64,000 bases of DNA from positions 127,263,093 to 127,327,092 of the forward strand of contig NC_135718.1 of the NCBI RefSeq assembly GCF_964656455.1. The letters run 5' to 3'. Positions within the stretch are counted from its first letter, which is position 1, and the number at the start of each line of letters is the position of its first letter. The DNA comes from Halichoerus grypus (Eukaryota; Chordata; Mammalia; Carnivora; Phocidae). The position numbers and the translations under genes were made by a program. Positions 43,096-53,699 of this stretch are shown piece after piece. The notes under the pieces are model-generated. The model ran no database searches. It was given only the letters and a program-made list of their open reading frames with translations, and had not been told where the DNA came from.

Positions 43096-43328
43096 CAGAC
43101 TTCCCCTATTTTCATGTCCCCTTTACACTTAATATTATCGAGGACCCCGAAGAGCTTTATGTGATCATATCCATCAATATTTAGTATTAAAATTAAAACA
43201 GAGAAAATTTAAAAATAATTTATTTGTTTTAAAATAACAATAATAAACTCATTGGGTACATAAACATCTTTTGATGAAAAAACCCTATATTTTCCAAAAG
43301 AAAAAACAGTGAGAAGAGTGGTATTGTT

Positions 43329-43359
43329 AAAAAAAAAAAGAGAGAGAGAGAGAGAGAGG
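43329..43359. repeat. A-run plus GA microsatellite
   Basis: (a)n followed by about 11 ag units. Confidence 0.9.
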
Positions 43360-43480
43360 TATTGTTTTACATTTTTTGCTAAATTTCCTTACTGTCTGGT
43401 TTCATAGAAGACAGCTGGATTCTCACATCTGCTTCTGCACTTAGTCAGTTGGGAATTACGAGTCCGCACAAGTCATCTGC

Positions 43481-43519
43481 CTCCCCCCCCCGCCCCCCAC
43501 CCCCCACCCCACCCCCGCC
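43481..43519. repeat. C-rich tract, strong G-quadruplex on minus strand
   Basis: ctccccccccccgcccccca followed by further C-runs; the minus strand carries five or more runs of four or more G with one-base loops. Confidence 0.85.
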
Positions 43520-44572
43520 ATACGCCTGGAAGAAAATTAGAGTGGAAGAGGTGATTAGGAAAATTGTTTGACCTTGTGATTGCTCTGAGTCTTGGGGGCC
43601 CACACGGTCCTCAGACTGCATTTTGAAAACTGCTGACCTAGAGACCCTAACATGTCCACCAGATCTGACATTTTGTGGTCTTTCTAAGACGGCTCTGTGG
43701 TAGTGTTTTTCAGAATACATTTCAGGGATCCCACTCCCAGGAATAATTTCATGGGATGTTAACTGTCCGTGGGGAACTGTGGTTTCTACGAGTAAATTAG
43801 TTTGAGAAGCCTTAGTTTAAAGTAAATTATGTCATGGATTTTACTGCAGGACTTTTTAGATGCTTCGATATGATAATACATGTTATGAATCTCTTTCAAA
43901 AATACAACTGTGTATAGGGTTTCCCCATGGTTTCAGCCAGAAATGCTTTTTTTTGAGAAGCATCTTAAAAGACTAGTGTAACAGGGAACATAGTTTGGGA
44001 AATGCCGCTCCAGTGACTCCTGGGTATTTGTTCTGAGTATTAACAGATCAGATTCTATCATTTGGAATCCATTTTTCTCAAAGTAAAATTCTGTGTGCAC
44101 ACTTTTTGATTCTTTTAATGCAGAGACTTTATGGTAGTCATGTCGAGGGCTAAGAGAACCTCAAGTTGCTAAAAATTTGGCCTCTAGATAAATTGCTGAA
44201 AATTAAATAGGAAGAATATTACCAATTATATTAATAGTAATATATATATATGTTGAGCAAATGAATAAGTAATATTTCTTGAACATCTACTACATGCCAG
44301 CAACCTTTTTAAAAGCACAGTAATCAAGACTGTGTGGTATCAGTGGAGGGACAGACACATAGATCAATGGAACAGAATAGAGAACCCAGGAATAGACCCA
44401 CATAAATATGCTCAACTGATTTTTGACAGAAGTTGGAAAGTAATTCAGTGGAAGAAAGATAGCCTTTTCAACAAACGATGCTGAAACAATTAGACAACCA
44501 CAAAGCAAAACAATGAATCTTGACTGAAGTCTCACATCTTATTAAAAAATTACTCAGAATGGATCTTGGACT

Positions 44573-44672
44573 GTGGTGCCTGGTTGGTTCAGTTGATAGA
44601 GCATCTGACTCTTGATCTTGGGGTCATGAGTTCGTGCCCCACCATGGGGTGTAGAGATTACTTTAAAAAGGT
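44573..44672 (+). mobile_element. Old SINEC copy nested in L1
   Basis: ggtgcctggttggttcagtt, gatcttggggtcatgagttc, ccatggggtgtagagattac; flanked by ggatcttggact and ggatcatggact (one mismatch). Short older-type copy. Confidence 0.9.
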
Positions 44673-44869
44673 GGATCATGGACTTAAATGTAAAACCTAA
44701 AACTATAACATTTTTAGGAAAAAAAGTTGTAAGGGAGAATTATGAAAATCTAGGGCTAGCAAAAGCATTCTTATACTTGGTCAGAAAGCACAGTTTATAA
44801 AAGGAAAAAAATGATAAGTCGGACTTTGTAAAAATTAAAAACATTTGCTCTGCTAAAGACTCTGTTAAG

Positions 44870-45063
44870 GGGTGCCTGGGTGGCTCAGTTGGTTAAGCGA
44901 CTGCCTTCGGCTCAGGTCATGATCCTGGGGTCCCAGGATCGAGTCCCGCATCGGGCTCCCTGCTCAGCAGGGAGTCTGCTTCTCCCTCTCCCGCTCCCCC
45001 CTCTTGTGCTCTTTCTCTCTCTCTCTCTCTCAAATAAATAAATAAAATCTTTAAAAAAAAAAA
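44870..45063 (+). mobile_element. Younger SINEC copy nested in L1
   Basis: gggtgcctgggtggctcagt start, agcagggagtctgcttctcc, (tc)n and poly(A). A perfect 15-base duplication aaagactctgttaag flanks it (44855-44869, 45064-45078). Confidence 0.95.
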
Positions 45064-46389
45064 AAAGACTCTGTTAAGAGGATGAAGAGAAAATATTTGC
45101 AAATCACATATCTGACAAAGGATTAGGATCTAGACTATACAAAAACTTTCAAAACTCAGTAGTAAAAAATAAAATTAGAAAATGGGCAAAAGACATGGAG
45201 AGATATTTCATTGAAGAGAACATACAAAGGGCAAATAAAAACATAAAAAGATATTCAGCATCACTAGCCATTTGGGAAATGTAAATTAAAACCACAATAC
45301 ATATCTCTATATACCTATAAGAATGGCTAAATTTAAAAAAATAGTGACACCACCAAATGCTAGTGAGAATGTACAGAAATTGGGTCACTCATACATTGCT
45401 GGTGGGAATGTAAAATGATACAGCTCTTTGGAAAAGAGTCTGGCAGTTTCTTTTAAAATTAAATCCAGAGCTCCCATGCGACTCTAGACAATTGTACTCC
45501 TGGACATTTAACCTAGAGAAATGAAGGCTTACGTTCACAAAAACCTATGTGTAAATGTTTATAGCATTTTTATTAAAAATAGCCCCACACCGGGAGCAGC
45601 CCAGATGTTTCTCAGTGGGTGAATGGTTAACCAACTATCGTACATCCATACCATGGAATACCACCCAGCAGTAAAAAGGAGTGAACTATTGATACATGCA
45701 ACAACCTGGATGAGTCGCAGGGAATTACATTGAATTAAAAAAGCCAATTCCAAAAGGTTACATATTTTATGATTCCATTTATACGACATTCTTAAAATGG
45801 CAAAATTATAAAAATGGGGGAAAGAATTAGTGGTTCCAGGTATTAAGGAGAGGATGTTGGTGGGAGGCACTTGAATGACTCCAAAAGGACAACATGAGGG
45901 ATTTTTGTGGTGATGGAAACGTTCTGTGTCTTGACTCTATCAATGTTAATATCCTGGCTGTATATTGCACTATTATTTTGTAAGAAGCTACCAATAGGGG
46001 GAACTGGGTAATAAGTATAGTGTATTATTTCTTTAATTACCTTTGAATCTATAATTATCTCTAAATAGAAAGTTTAATTTTTAAAAATTACCTGAATTGG
46101 TCAAGACACTAACTCAAATTTGCTTAAATTATAGTCTAACCCATGTCATAGGGCTAACCCATGTCACATTGCTAATATTGGACTGGTTTTGACTTAGAAA
46201 AATGACAATTTCATATCAGTCAACCTAATACAACAGGAATATATTAGCTCATGTAAGCATTCAAAAAGAAAACCCCATCCTGCCAAATATTTTGCTTTTT
46301 CTTTAACTTTCTTTTAATGGAGATATAACAAATCTATAGTAAAGTACATAAAATGTACAGCTCGATCAATTTTTACTATGTCAGACTCA

Positions 46390-46525
46390 GGCCTGGGGGT
46401 CAGGAGTCCTGGTCCTGTCCCCAGCTCTGCTGTTAAATCTCTGCATGATTGAAGGGGGCATGTCCCTTCCTCTGAATTCCAGTTGCCCAACTGTAAGGCA
46501 ATACTATTAAACTAGATAGGTGTTT
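46390..46525 (+). repeat. MIR SINE (diverged)
   Basis: ggggtcaggagtcctggtcc, ccagctctgctgttaa, then ccagttgcccaactgtaagg. Confidence 0.45.
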
Positions 46526-46604
46526 CACAAAGTGTGGTGTGTATATGCAAGATGATTTGAAGTATACATGGAAGAATAGTTTTTATGCTTTGATAGGTAT
46601 GCAG

Positions 46605-47280
46605 TTTCTTTTTTAAACTTCCATATGGAGTTATACCTCACATACAATAAAATGCACAAATTTTTATTGAATAGTTCAGTTAATTTTTACCTAGGTATAC
46701 AACAAATAATGCATATAAACCATTTCCAGCTCCTCAGAAAGCTCTTTGTGCCCTACCCCAGTCAGCATGCATCCCCTGGCTCCCCAGGTAACCAGCAGAC
46801 TGAGATCTATCAATATTAACTGGTTTTTGCCTGTTCTTGAACATCATGTAATTAAATCACATAGTATCTACTCTTCATCTCTGTCTAGCTGTTTTGGTCA
46901 CCACTATGTCTGTGAAAACCACCCACACTGTTGCATGTAGTGGTAGTTCATTCCTTTGCATTGCCAAACAGTATCCCGTTGGATGAATATACCACAACTT
47001 ATTTAACCCGTTGCAGCTGGGCATTTGGATTATTTAGTTTGGGGCTATTGTGAACAAAGCTGCTATTATTGTAGATGTCTTTTGGTGGATATATGTACTC
47101 ATCTCTCTTGGGTATGTTCCTAGGAGTGAAATTGCTGAGTAACAGGGTACTCAGATATTCAACTTTTGTTTTCCGAACTGGATGTACCAATGTCCACTCC
47201 ATCAGTGTATGAGAGTTTTAGGTGACTGGCATTGTTGCCAACACTCAGTGTTATTACATAATATCTTGTATGAATATAAG
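46605..47280 (-). mobile_element. L1M LINE fragment, reverse strand
   Basis: Antisense L1 marks in order: ctggtaatagc-type text is absent but ttggggctattgtgaacaaa, ctctcttgggtatgttccta, ggagtgaaattgctgagtaa and gtccactccatcagtgtatg are present. The upstream cttccatatggagttatacc part is probably the same element. Confidence 0.7.
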
Positions 47281-47322
47281 GAGGTGCACTGGAGGTGGGA
47301 GGAGGTGCACTGGTGGTGGGAG
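47280..47322. repeat. Two-copy 21-base tandem repeat
   Basis: ggaggtgcactggaggtggga followed by the same unit with one change. Confidence 0.85.
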
Positions 47323-47399
47323 GGAATAGAGACGATCTCAAACATTTTAAGATTTTTGTAGGGATTTTCTGACTCAAAGGGGGTTTTTTAGTGTCCTGG

Positions 47400-48930
47400 T
47401 ATACACACTCCTAGAGGGAGGAACTTAGAGGGGACACATTTGGGTAAAGACCTTGGATGAAGAAAGAGCACATGCTTAGCAAATTACAGAGACTCCAAAG
47501 CTGTGTGTATGTGTAGAGGTGGAGTGGGGAAGAGGGTCCAAGAAAAGGCAATATTTTGGAGGAGAGAGTCAGGGCCCAAAAGATCTTGTAACACTGTAAC
47601 GAAGGCTGGATCTGTTTCCCGCTTACACAAATACAGGATGGGAGAGATATGTAATGTAACCAAGGACATGTTAGTGCTTTACACTAAGGCAGTATAAAGT
47701 GACTGACTAACTCATTTGACGCAGGCTGAATTCGCGGAAGACCTAAGAAGTCCTTTTGATTAGAACAGAGCATTTTATCTTTGTTCTGCTCTCTTACCAG
47801 AAGCCCACTTCCAGGGTGTTCTGTTCCACTGCAGAGCTATATGCTTATGAGGAGCACAGACAGGATGCATTCAGAGCACAGTGGCCGGCACGCTGGAGAC
47901 CTCGAAACCCTGCCACGCAAGGAACAGCTGTAGGAAATGGGACATTGTTCTGGGAAAGAGAAACCTCAGTGGTATGATAGCTGTCTTTCGCCATCTGAAG
48001 GAATGTCATGTGGAAGAGGAATAGAATTCATAATGCATGACTGTAAAAGGTCAACACTAACAGAGAAAGCTTTCAGTTTGGTATCAGGAAGGATGTTTAC
48101 CAAGGTTGGCTAAAGAAGGAATATATTGCCTGCAGAGACTGTTCTGTTATCACCAAGGATGTTCACATACCTTTTGGTCAGCTACTTGCTGAAGTTACCT
48201 CAGAGGGAATTTAAGCATCTGATGAGAAGCTTGACATATGACTCTAGGTTCCCTTTTAGCTCTGAGATCCCATGAGTGGGGCTGTGTGACTTTGGATTTC
48301 CTGGAACCTCAGGTCTTTATAAAACAGGGGACGGGTTAAGGATTCTTCAACACCACATTTCGTTGTGAGCTGATTCCCACAGGCGCTGGGTGGTGAATTA
48401 TGCGCACTCCCCATCATTTGCTAAGACCCTAGCAGCTGGGGCGCTTGTGGTTGTCAGCAACAGAAATTGATTGGCTTACTTAAGGAAAAAAAGGAGTTTG
48501 TTGGAAAGAAGGGGAAAATCTATAGAATCTAAGACGGAGCTGATGGCCTAATTAGGTCTTACACCTGCCCCTTGGCAAGAAAACTCTTGGGACACATTGA
48601 TTGTCAGCCCAAGGTCGTCTCCCAAGATGAAATCAGAAGCTATTATCAGAGGGGGCAAACAACATTGTCCCCTGTGTACATCACCCCTTTCTCTCCTACT
48701 CAGGATAGCACATCAGAGCTCAAGAGAGTATTTGACACATTATGAGAAAAACAATCTTCGACCTCTTCAGAACCTTTATCTTTAAAAGGGAAAAATGCAC
48801 CCATGTGAATGCTTACATTTTTTTTTTACTAGCAGCACATTACAGTGACACATGCTTTAACTGTGTGATGAAAAGCTAGAAGTCTAAGAACCCGACGCTC
48901 CCGGGGAGACAGACAGACAAGCCAACGGGC
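47400..48930. other. Intergenic stretch, no gene recognised
   Basis: Mixed AT-rich unique sequence left of the unassigned CpG island. No exon or young repeat is seen. Confidence 0.5.
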
Positions 48931-48934
48931 ATGT

Positions 48935-49050
48935 GCATCAACAAACAGGTATCGGATGCCTACGATGTGTCAAGCCCTGTACTAGACACCAACACTCATT
49001 AAGCCAGGGCAAAAATGGAAAGGTTAAATATTTGTCCCGTGTCACGCAAA
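48935..49050 (-). repeat. MIR SINE fragment
   Basis: acaggtatcggatgcctacg, tgtcaagccctgtactagac: reverse MIR 3' part abutting the CpG island. Confidence 0.45.
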
Positions 49051-49765
49051 GGGGGAGGAGGGCAGTGCGTTGGGGCCAGAGAGTGTGGGGTTGGCGGCCT
49101 TCGGTCCCGAGGTGGCCCGCGCTCGCCCCACCCACGAGGAGGGGCCTCCCGCTCCAGCTGTCCAATCGCCGGGCACCCCGCCGCCGGTCTAGCCGCCCCC
49201 CGGGCGTCGGCCGCCCTCGGGAGGAGGGGACGCCCCCAGAGTGAGGACATTTCGGTCCCGGCCAGCAGCTGTCACCTGAGAAAGATTGAGATCCGCCCAC
49301 CAGGCGACAAGGCTTGTTGTAGCCGAGACGGGCGCAGCTCAGATTCCCTCCCCGAGGTAATTAACCCCGGGGGGAAAAATGTGACAAATCGCTGCGGCAT
49401 CCGCCCTCCAGCCGGCCGCTCACTCGCTCCAACCTTCCCCAGACAGGGCCCGAGCCTGGAAGCTTTCGGGGAGTAATCTGGTGGGGGGGGAGGGGTGGTC
49501 CCCGCTCTTTCTCGGGGTGCGGCCGGGAGGACTCGGGACAAATCCCGCGGGGGGACGTCCGGGGCTCCAGACCCGGGCGCCCGGAGCGGAGGGCGAGCTG
49601 GAAGCACGAGGCTGAGGTCAAAGAAAGTGAGCCTGGACCACAGCGGGGGTGAGCTGGCCGCTGGGCCCCGGCGCCAGCCGCGATTTCCTGAGCCGCGAGG
49701 TCACGGCTCTGCGCCCTCGCCCAGGACGGGAGCGGGGGCGGGGGAGGCATGGCAGCACGGCAGAC
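49050..49765. promoter_or_regulatory. Unassigned CpG island, possible promoter
   Basis: A 700-base block with dense CpG, GC boxes and a CCAAT box at 49162-49166 (tccaatcgcc), lying 12 kb upstream of the TMEM9 promoter. Potential splice donors exist on both strands: GAG|GTAATT after 49356 (plus) and CAG|GTGACA after 49276 (minus). No coding exon is recognisable next to it. It could start a non-coding RNA, be a distal promoter of a neighbouring gene, or be an orphan island. Confidence 0.5.
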
Positions 49766-49884
49766 ACTAATCCGCAGTTTTTACACCTAATCACTTCAGA
49801 CGGGAAAGATTAAATACCTGTACCTCAAATTGCACTCACAGCTGGAAGGACTGGTGGTTTGAGAGGCTTTCAGCTCGTGTTCCC

Positions 49885-50010
49885 AGGGAGGCACCAGGGG
49901 CCCCGACTCTGATCCCCGAGCTGCCCCTCACTCTAGATCACAGCAATCTCCCCGGACCTCAGTTTTCTCTCCTGTCCAATGGGTTAAACTAAACCTGGTG
50001 CATCTTACCT
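49885..50010 (+). repeat. MIR SINE fragment
   Basis: gacctcagttttctctcctg then ccaatgggttaaac: forward MIR core. Confidence 0.45.
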
Positions 50011-50349
50011 CCTTTTAAGAACAAAAGAGCGGATCCAAAGAATGTTTGAAAGTTAAAACATGACAGAAGTCTATGAATCTCACAGACCTCTCTGGCATGC
50101 GTGTTTGGTCACCAAAGAATGCCGATTTTTTTTTTTTTTTTAAGTCTCTAATTGACTTGCAGGAAATCAGCCTGATGGCTTGGTCAGATGGGGATAGGAA
50201 GTGGATTGGGGGTGATAGTGTGGGAGGGGCTGCTTTATTTGCAGGGATTCTCTCAGGAATGAAGGAACCAAAGGAAGGCCTGGCTTGTGACTTCTGTAAA
50301 GATTCCTGTGATCAGAGCTGTTATTGAGTCGCTGATGAGAGCAGGAGGC

Positions 50350-50450
50350 CCCGCATTTAACAGATAAAGAAACGGAGGTGCAGACAAAGGGAAGCGACTT
50401 GCCCAAGGGCACCCGGGTGTTGACCAGAGTCCCCGGCTCTGGAATTTCTT
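50350..50450 (-). repeat. MIR SINE fragment
   Basis: cagataaagaaacggaggtg, acttgcccaagggcaccc: reverse MIR core. Confidence 0.5.
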
Positions 50451-50689
50451 TGCAGCTTCTTAAAACTAGCTTCCCTGACGCGGACCTCAGTTTTGCCTCC
50501 CCCTACCTTCAGGTTTTAGGATTTGGGCCTTTCCCCCTAAGGGTTAGTGGGGTTGTTTCGTGATTCCAAAGCCTCTTAAACTGCCCCGGTAGAGCCGTTT
50601 TCTGAACCTGTCTCTCAAACTGGGAGAGGCAGGAGGTGCCAGGGGTTAAAGAGTATTCCCCGATGTGGGATTCAGCAGGGGTGATGTTC

Positions 50690-50770
50690 ACAGGCACTTG
50701 CTCAGTTTACAACTTGCTGTTAATAGAGGCCATTAATCACAGCCAACTGCAGCTGGCTTGGCCTGGGGCA
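50690..50770. promoter_or_regulatory. E-box and TAAT pair, possible regulatory element
   Basis: An E-box CAGCTG within caactgcagctggc (two overlapping E-box-like sites), preceded by gttaatag and cattaatcac. It lies about 1 kb right of the unassigned CpG island. No repeat is recognised here. Confidence 0.25.
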
Positions 50771-51654
50771 GGGACGGCTCACCATCCCTGGGCGGGCGGG
50801 CAGGCAGGAGAACACAGGGAAGGGCCTCCTTCACTTACCCCTGAGGCCCAGAAATCTGTCCCGGGAAGGAGGCAGTGGAATAAATGCTCCCACCGTGGTG
50901 ACCCGGGCACATAGCATCGGTGACTCGCTCCTTCCAGCCGAGTTTCCCAAATGCCCAACCCGAGTCAAATGCCTGACACAGTGTCTGGCACACATTACTT
51001 AATGAGTACTTTGAAGGAGTCTGGTATTTGGGAGGCCTTGCCCCAAAAGATCAGGAGAGAGGGAGGGAGAAGTTTGGGTGGTTTCAACTGCCATCTGGGC
51101 GGCAGAAACCTGCTGATTAGTCTCCAGGGTGGTAGAAGCTGCTGCTGGGTAGGTAGCTCAGGGACAGAGTTTTCCTTGCAAGGGGGCAGTGGGGCGGTGG
51201 GGGCACTAGCCAGGTCAGTGGGCTCAAGATGTGAGCTTCATGTTTCAGAGCTTGCTTCTCTTTCTATGGCCTCTGGTGGGGCCCACACTGCTCTGAGTCT
51301 TGGACATCCATAACATCTCTAACTGGAGACTCCCGACCCTCTTGGATTTACTCAGAGTCAAGACCAGAATTCCGGTGAACTAGCCTTCTAGGCAGGCCTC
51401 CTAACAGAGTCCTAGGTGCTCAGTGCTGAGGATGTAGAAAGGCTATCATGTTCCAGAATGTTCTATCCCAGTTTCAGACTGTGCCCTGGAGCCAAACACT
51501 GCATCATCAGGACCCAACATACTGTTAGGCCTCTTGAGGTCTAAATCAGAGGAAGTATCTGTTGTCTTTTGCCAACTACCTATTTTAATGCTTGAGCCTA
51601 GAACAAGAGCGAGTGAACATAAGTGAGGGAAAAGATTTAATAACTTGATTGAGT

Positions 51655-51895
51655 CTAACAGCCACCATGTATGTGGAACTTACTATTCCTTACATATTAT
51701 TCAAATATTACCTCACTTAGAACTCCCAACAACCCTTTGAAGCAGGTATGGTTTTATTCCCATTTGGCAAGTGTGGAAACAGAGGGGCAGAGAGATTAAA
51801 TTATTTGACCAATGTCACAGAGCAAGGAAGTAGCAGAGCTGGGTTTCACACTCAGGCTATCAGGCTCCAGAGTCTATGCTCTTAACCACCTAGAA
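51655..51895 (-). repeat. MIR SINE
   Basis: Nearly complete reverse MIR: gtggaacttactattcctt, ctcccaacaaccctttgaag, gaccaatgtcacagagcaag, then tatgctcttaaccacctag. Confidence 0.8.
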
Positions 51896-52659
51896 AGGAG
51901 GGACCTGGGAAGAACCTTCCAGTGGTGTGGTTGTCAGACTCAGATGTCATGCACTCGCAAGATTCCCACTCCAGCCCAGTGTGCAGCCCTCCCTGGAGAA
52001 AGGGGAGAGCAAGATGACCTCTGGAGGCCCTTTCACACAAACAGGCCTCCAACTCTCCCTGGAGAATTCCTCCCTCTTGGACTTCACTTGCTTCTCTTTC
52101 TGTCCGGTCCAACAGGCTGGTCTGGGTCTCCTGATTGAGTTCAGCTGTCGCTGTGGGACCAGGAGACCAGTGTGCAAACCCCTGCAGGATTAGGGGTGCC
52201 GATGAGGCAGCCACCAGAGAACAGCATCACTTGACAGGCCTCTCTCCCTCAGCAGTCACAAGGGCCGAGCCTGGAGCCCTTTTCCTGCTCCTCTGGCTGC
52301 CCTGGCCTCCCTGTGACCCAGCCCTTCTGGTTGCCATCCCCCCTTCTCTCGCAGCTGCTGTTTTTGTCAGACCCTCAAAACTACCCCTCTGTCATCCAGT
52401 CTCAGCTCCCAGAGAAGGCTGGAAGGTTCAGAAGTGCACGTCCTGCTTCTCTGCAGGATATCCCCTCCTCCGTGCCCACCTGAGAGCCCTTCTCCCAAAT
52501 CTCCATGGGAGGAAATTCTTCATGTTCTTTGTCCGTATGTCTCACCATTGACAAAGTTGCGAGGCCAGGGCATTTGGTGAGATGGAATTTCTGGGGGCAG
52601 GCTTCCAGGAATTTGTTGGGGGTACACACAAAGATTTAAAGTATTCAGTTCATCTAGCC

Positions 52660-52845
52660 CAGGGGTCTGCAAAGGGCCAGGTGGTGAATACTTTAGGCAG
52701 GCCCTGCAAGTTCTGTTGCAGCTCCTCGATTTTGCTGTCATAACACAAAAACATCTCGAAGGGTAAGTAAATGAATAGGTGTGGCTGTTTCCAATAAAAC
52801 TTTATTTACAAAAACAGGGTATGGGCTATGGTTTGCTGATCCCTG
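52660..52845. mobile_element. hAT-type non-autonomous DNA transposon
   Basis: Terminal inverted repeats caggggtctgcaaa and tttgctgatccctg; interior has aagggccaggtggtgaatac, tccaataaaactttatttac and aaaacagggtatgggc, a well-known mammalian hAT-Charlie-group repeat. The expected 8-base duplication is no longer visible. Confidence 0.8.
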
Positions 52846-53329
52846 ACAGAACGCAGCAGTGGGCAGCTTCTGTGTTATCCCTCCCACTGGCTAGGGTGCG
52901 CTCTGGACCTGCACGAACAGGGACACCTACCTCACCCACCCCACCAGAGGCCATGAGTAGACAGAGGCCAAGGGGGAGCACTGACCAAGGGTCAGGATGG
53001 CTGTCTTGGAAGCACCCCTGGAATGGGGTGCTGGGATACTGTCTTAAGAGTGAGGAGCCCCCCCCAGGCCTTCTGACCACTGTATTCAGTCCTTCTGCCC
53101 TGCGCAGACAGCGTTCTTCCTAACGGAGGAGTCCCCACAAGCCTTCCCATTGACTAACACCTCTGTCTTCTGCTGTTGGAGCTAGAGCAGCTCCAGGCGG
53201 ACGCACTCAGGAGAAAACCCAACTGGGCTGTGCATGGCTGCTGAGATGCTTCCTGTCTGGGACCGGGTGCTCAATAGCCTTGGAGAAGTCCTTGATGCGG
53301 ATGGGCCTCGAGGAATCATCTCAGACTTA

Positions 53330-53690
53330 ACAATTATTTCACTGCCTCCCAGGCACCTCTCTCTTTTCCACGCCTCTACATGTGCTGTTCTCTCTACCCG
53401 GAACACTCTTCGTCCATCTTCTTCACTTAGCCTACTCATCCTGTCACCTTCTCCAGGAAGCCTCCTCAGATTGCCCCTGTTCCTCAAGTCTGGGTTGGGC
53501 TCGCCCCCTGTGCTCCCGTTAAACCCCGACAGTCCCCTAGCACAGCCTTTAGTGTGCTTCATTGTGACCATGGGCTTGCCTGAATCCTCTGCTAGAGTGT
53601 AGGTTAGCCTGAAAATTCTGTGCGGGCAGGGCCCCCAGCACCTGGCATGAGACCTGCTGCTCAGTCAATGTTTATACAGTAGCTGGTCAA
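53330..53690 (+). repeat. L2 LINE 3' fragment
   Basis: tgtgctgttctctctacccg, acactcttcgtccatcttc, caccttctccaggaagcctc, agagtgtaggtt and cagggcccccagcacctggc: L2 3' UTR in order. Confidence 0.7.
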
Positions 53691-53699
53691 TTAACTATT

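Larger units (their letters stand above)
44312..46085 (+). mobile_element. L1 LINE: end of ORF2 and 3' UTR, decayed
   Basis: Begins in the ORF2 C-terminal region (agatcaatggaacagaatag, caactgatttttgacagaag), then aaatgtaaattaaaaccaca, ctggtgggaatgtaaaatga, and the 3' UTR (gtgatggaaacgttctgtgt, ctggctgtatattgcacta). Full of stops. Two SINEC copies are inserted in it at 44573-44672 and 44870-45063. Confidence 0.85.

Noticed and set aside
44870..45063. tRNA gene
   Set aside because: The tRNA-like text is the 5' part of a SINEC with poly(A) tail and target duplication, not a functional tRNA.
49015..49476. 153-residue plus frame in the CpG island
   Set aside because: Arg/Gly/Pro-rich composition from CpG content; no domain. 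A non-coding role is more likely.
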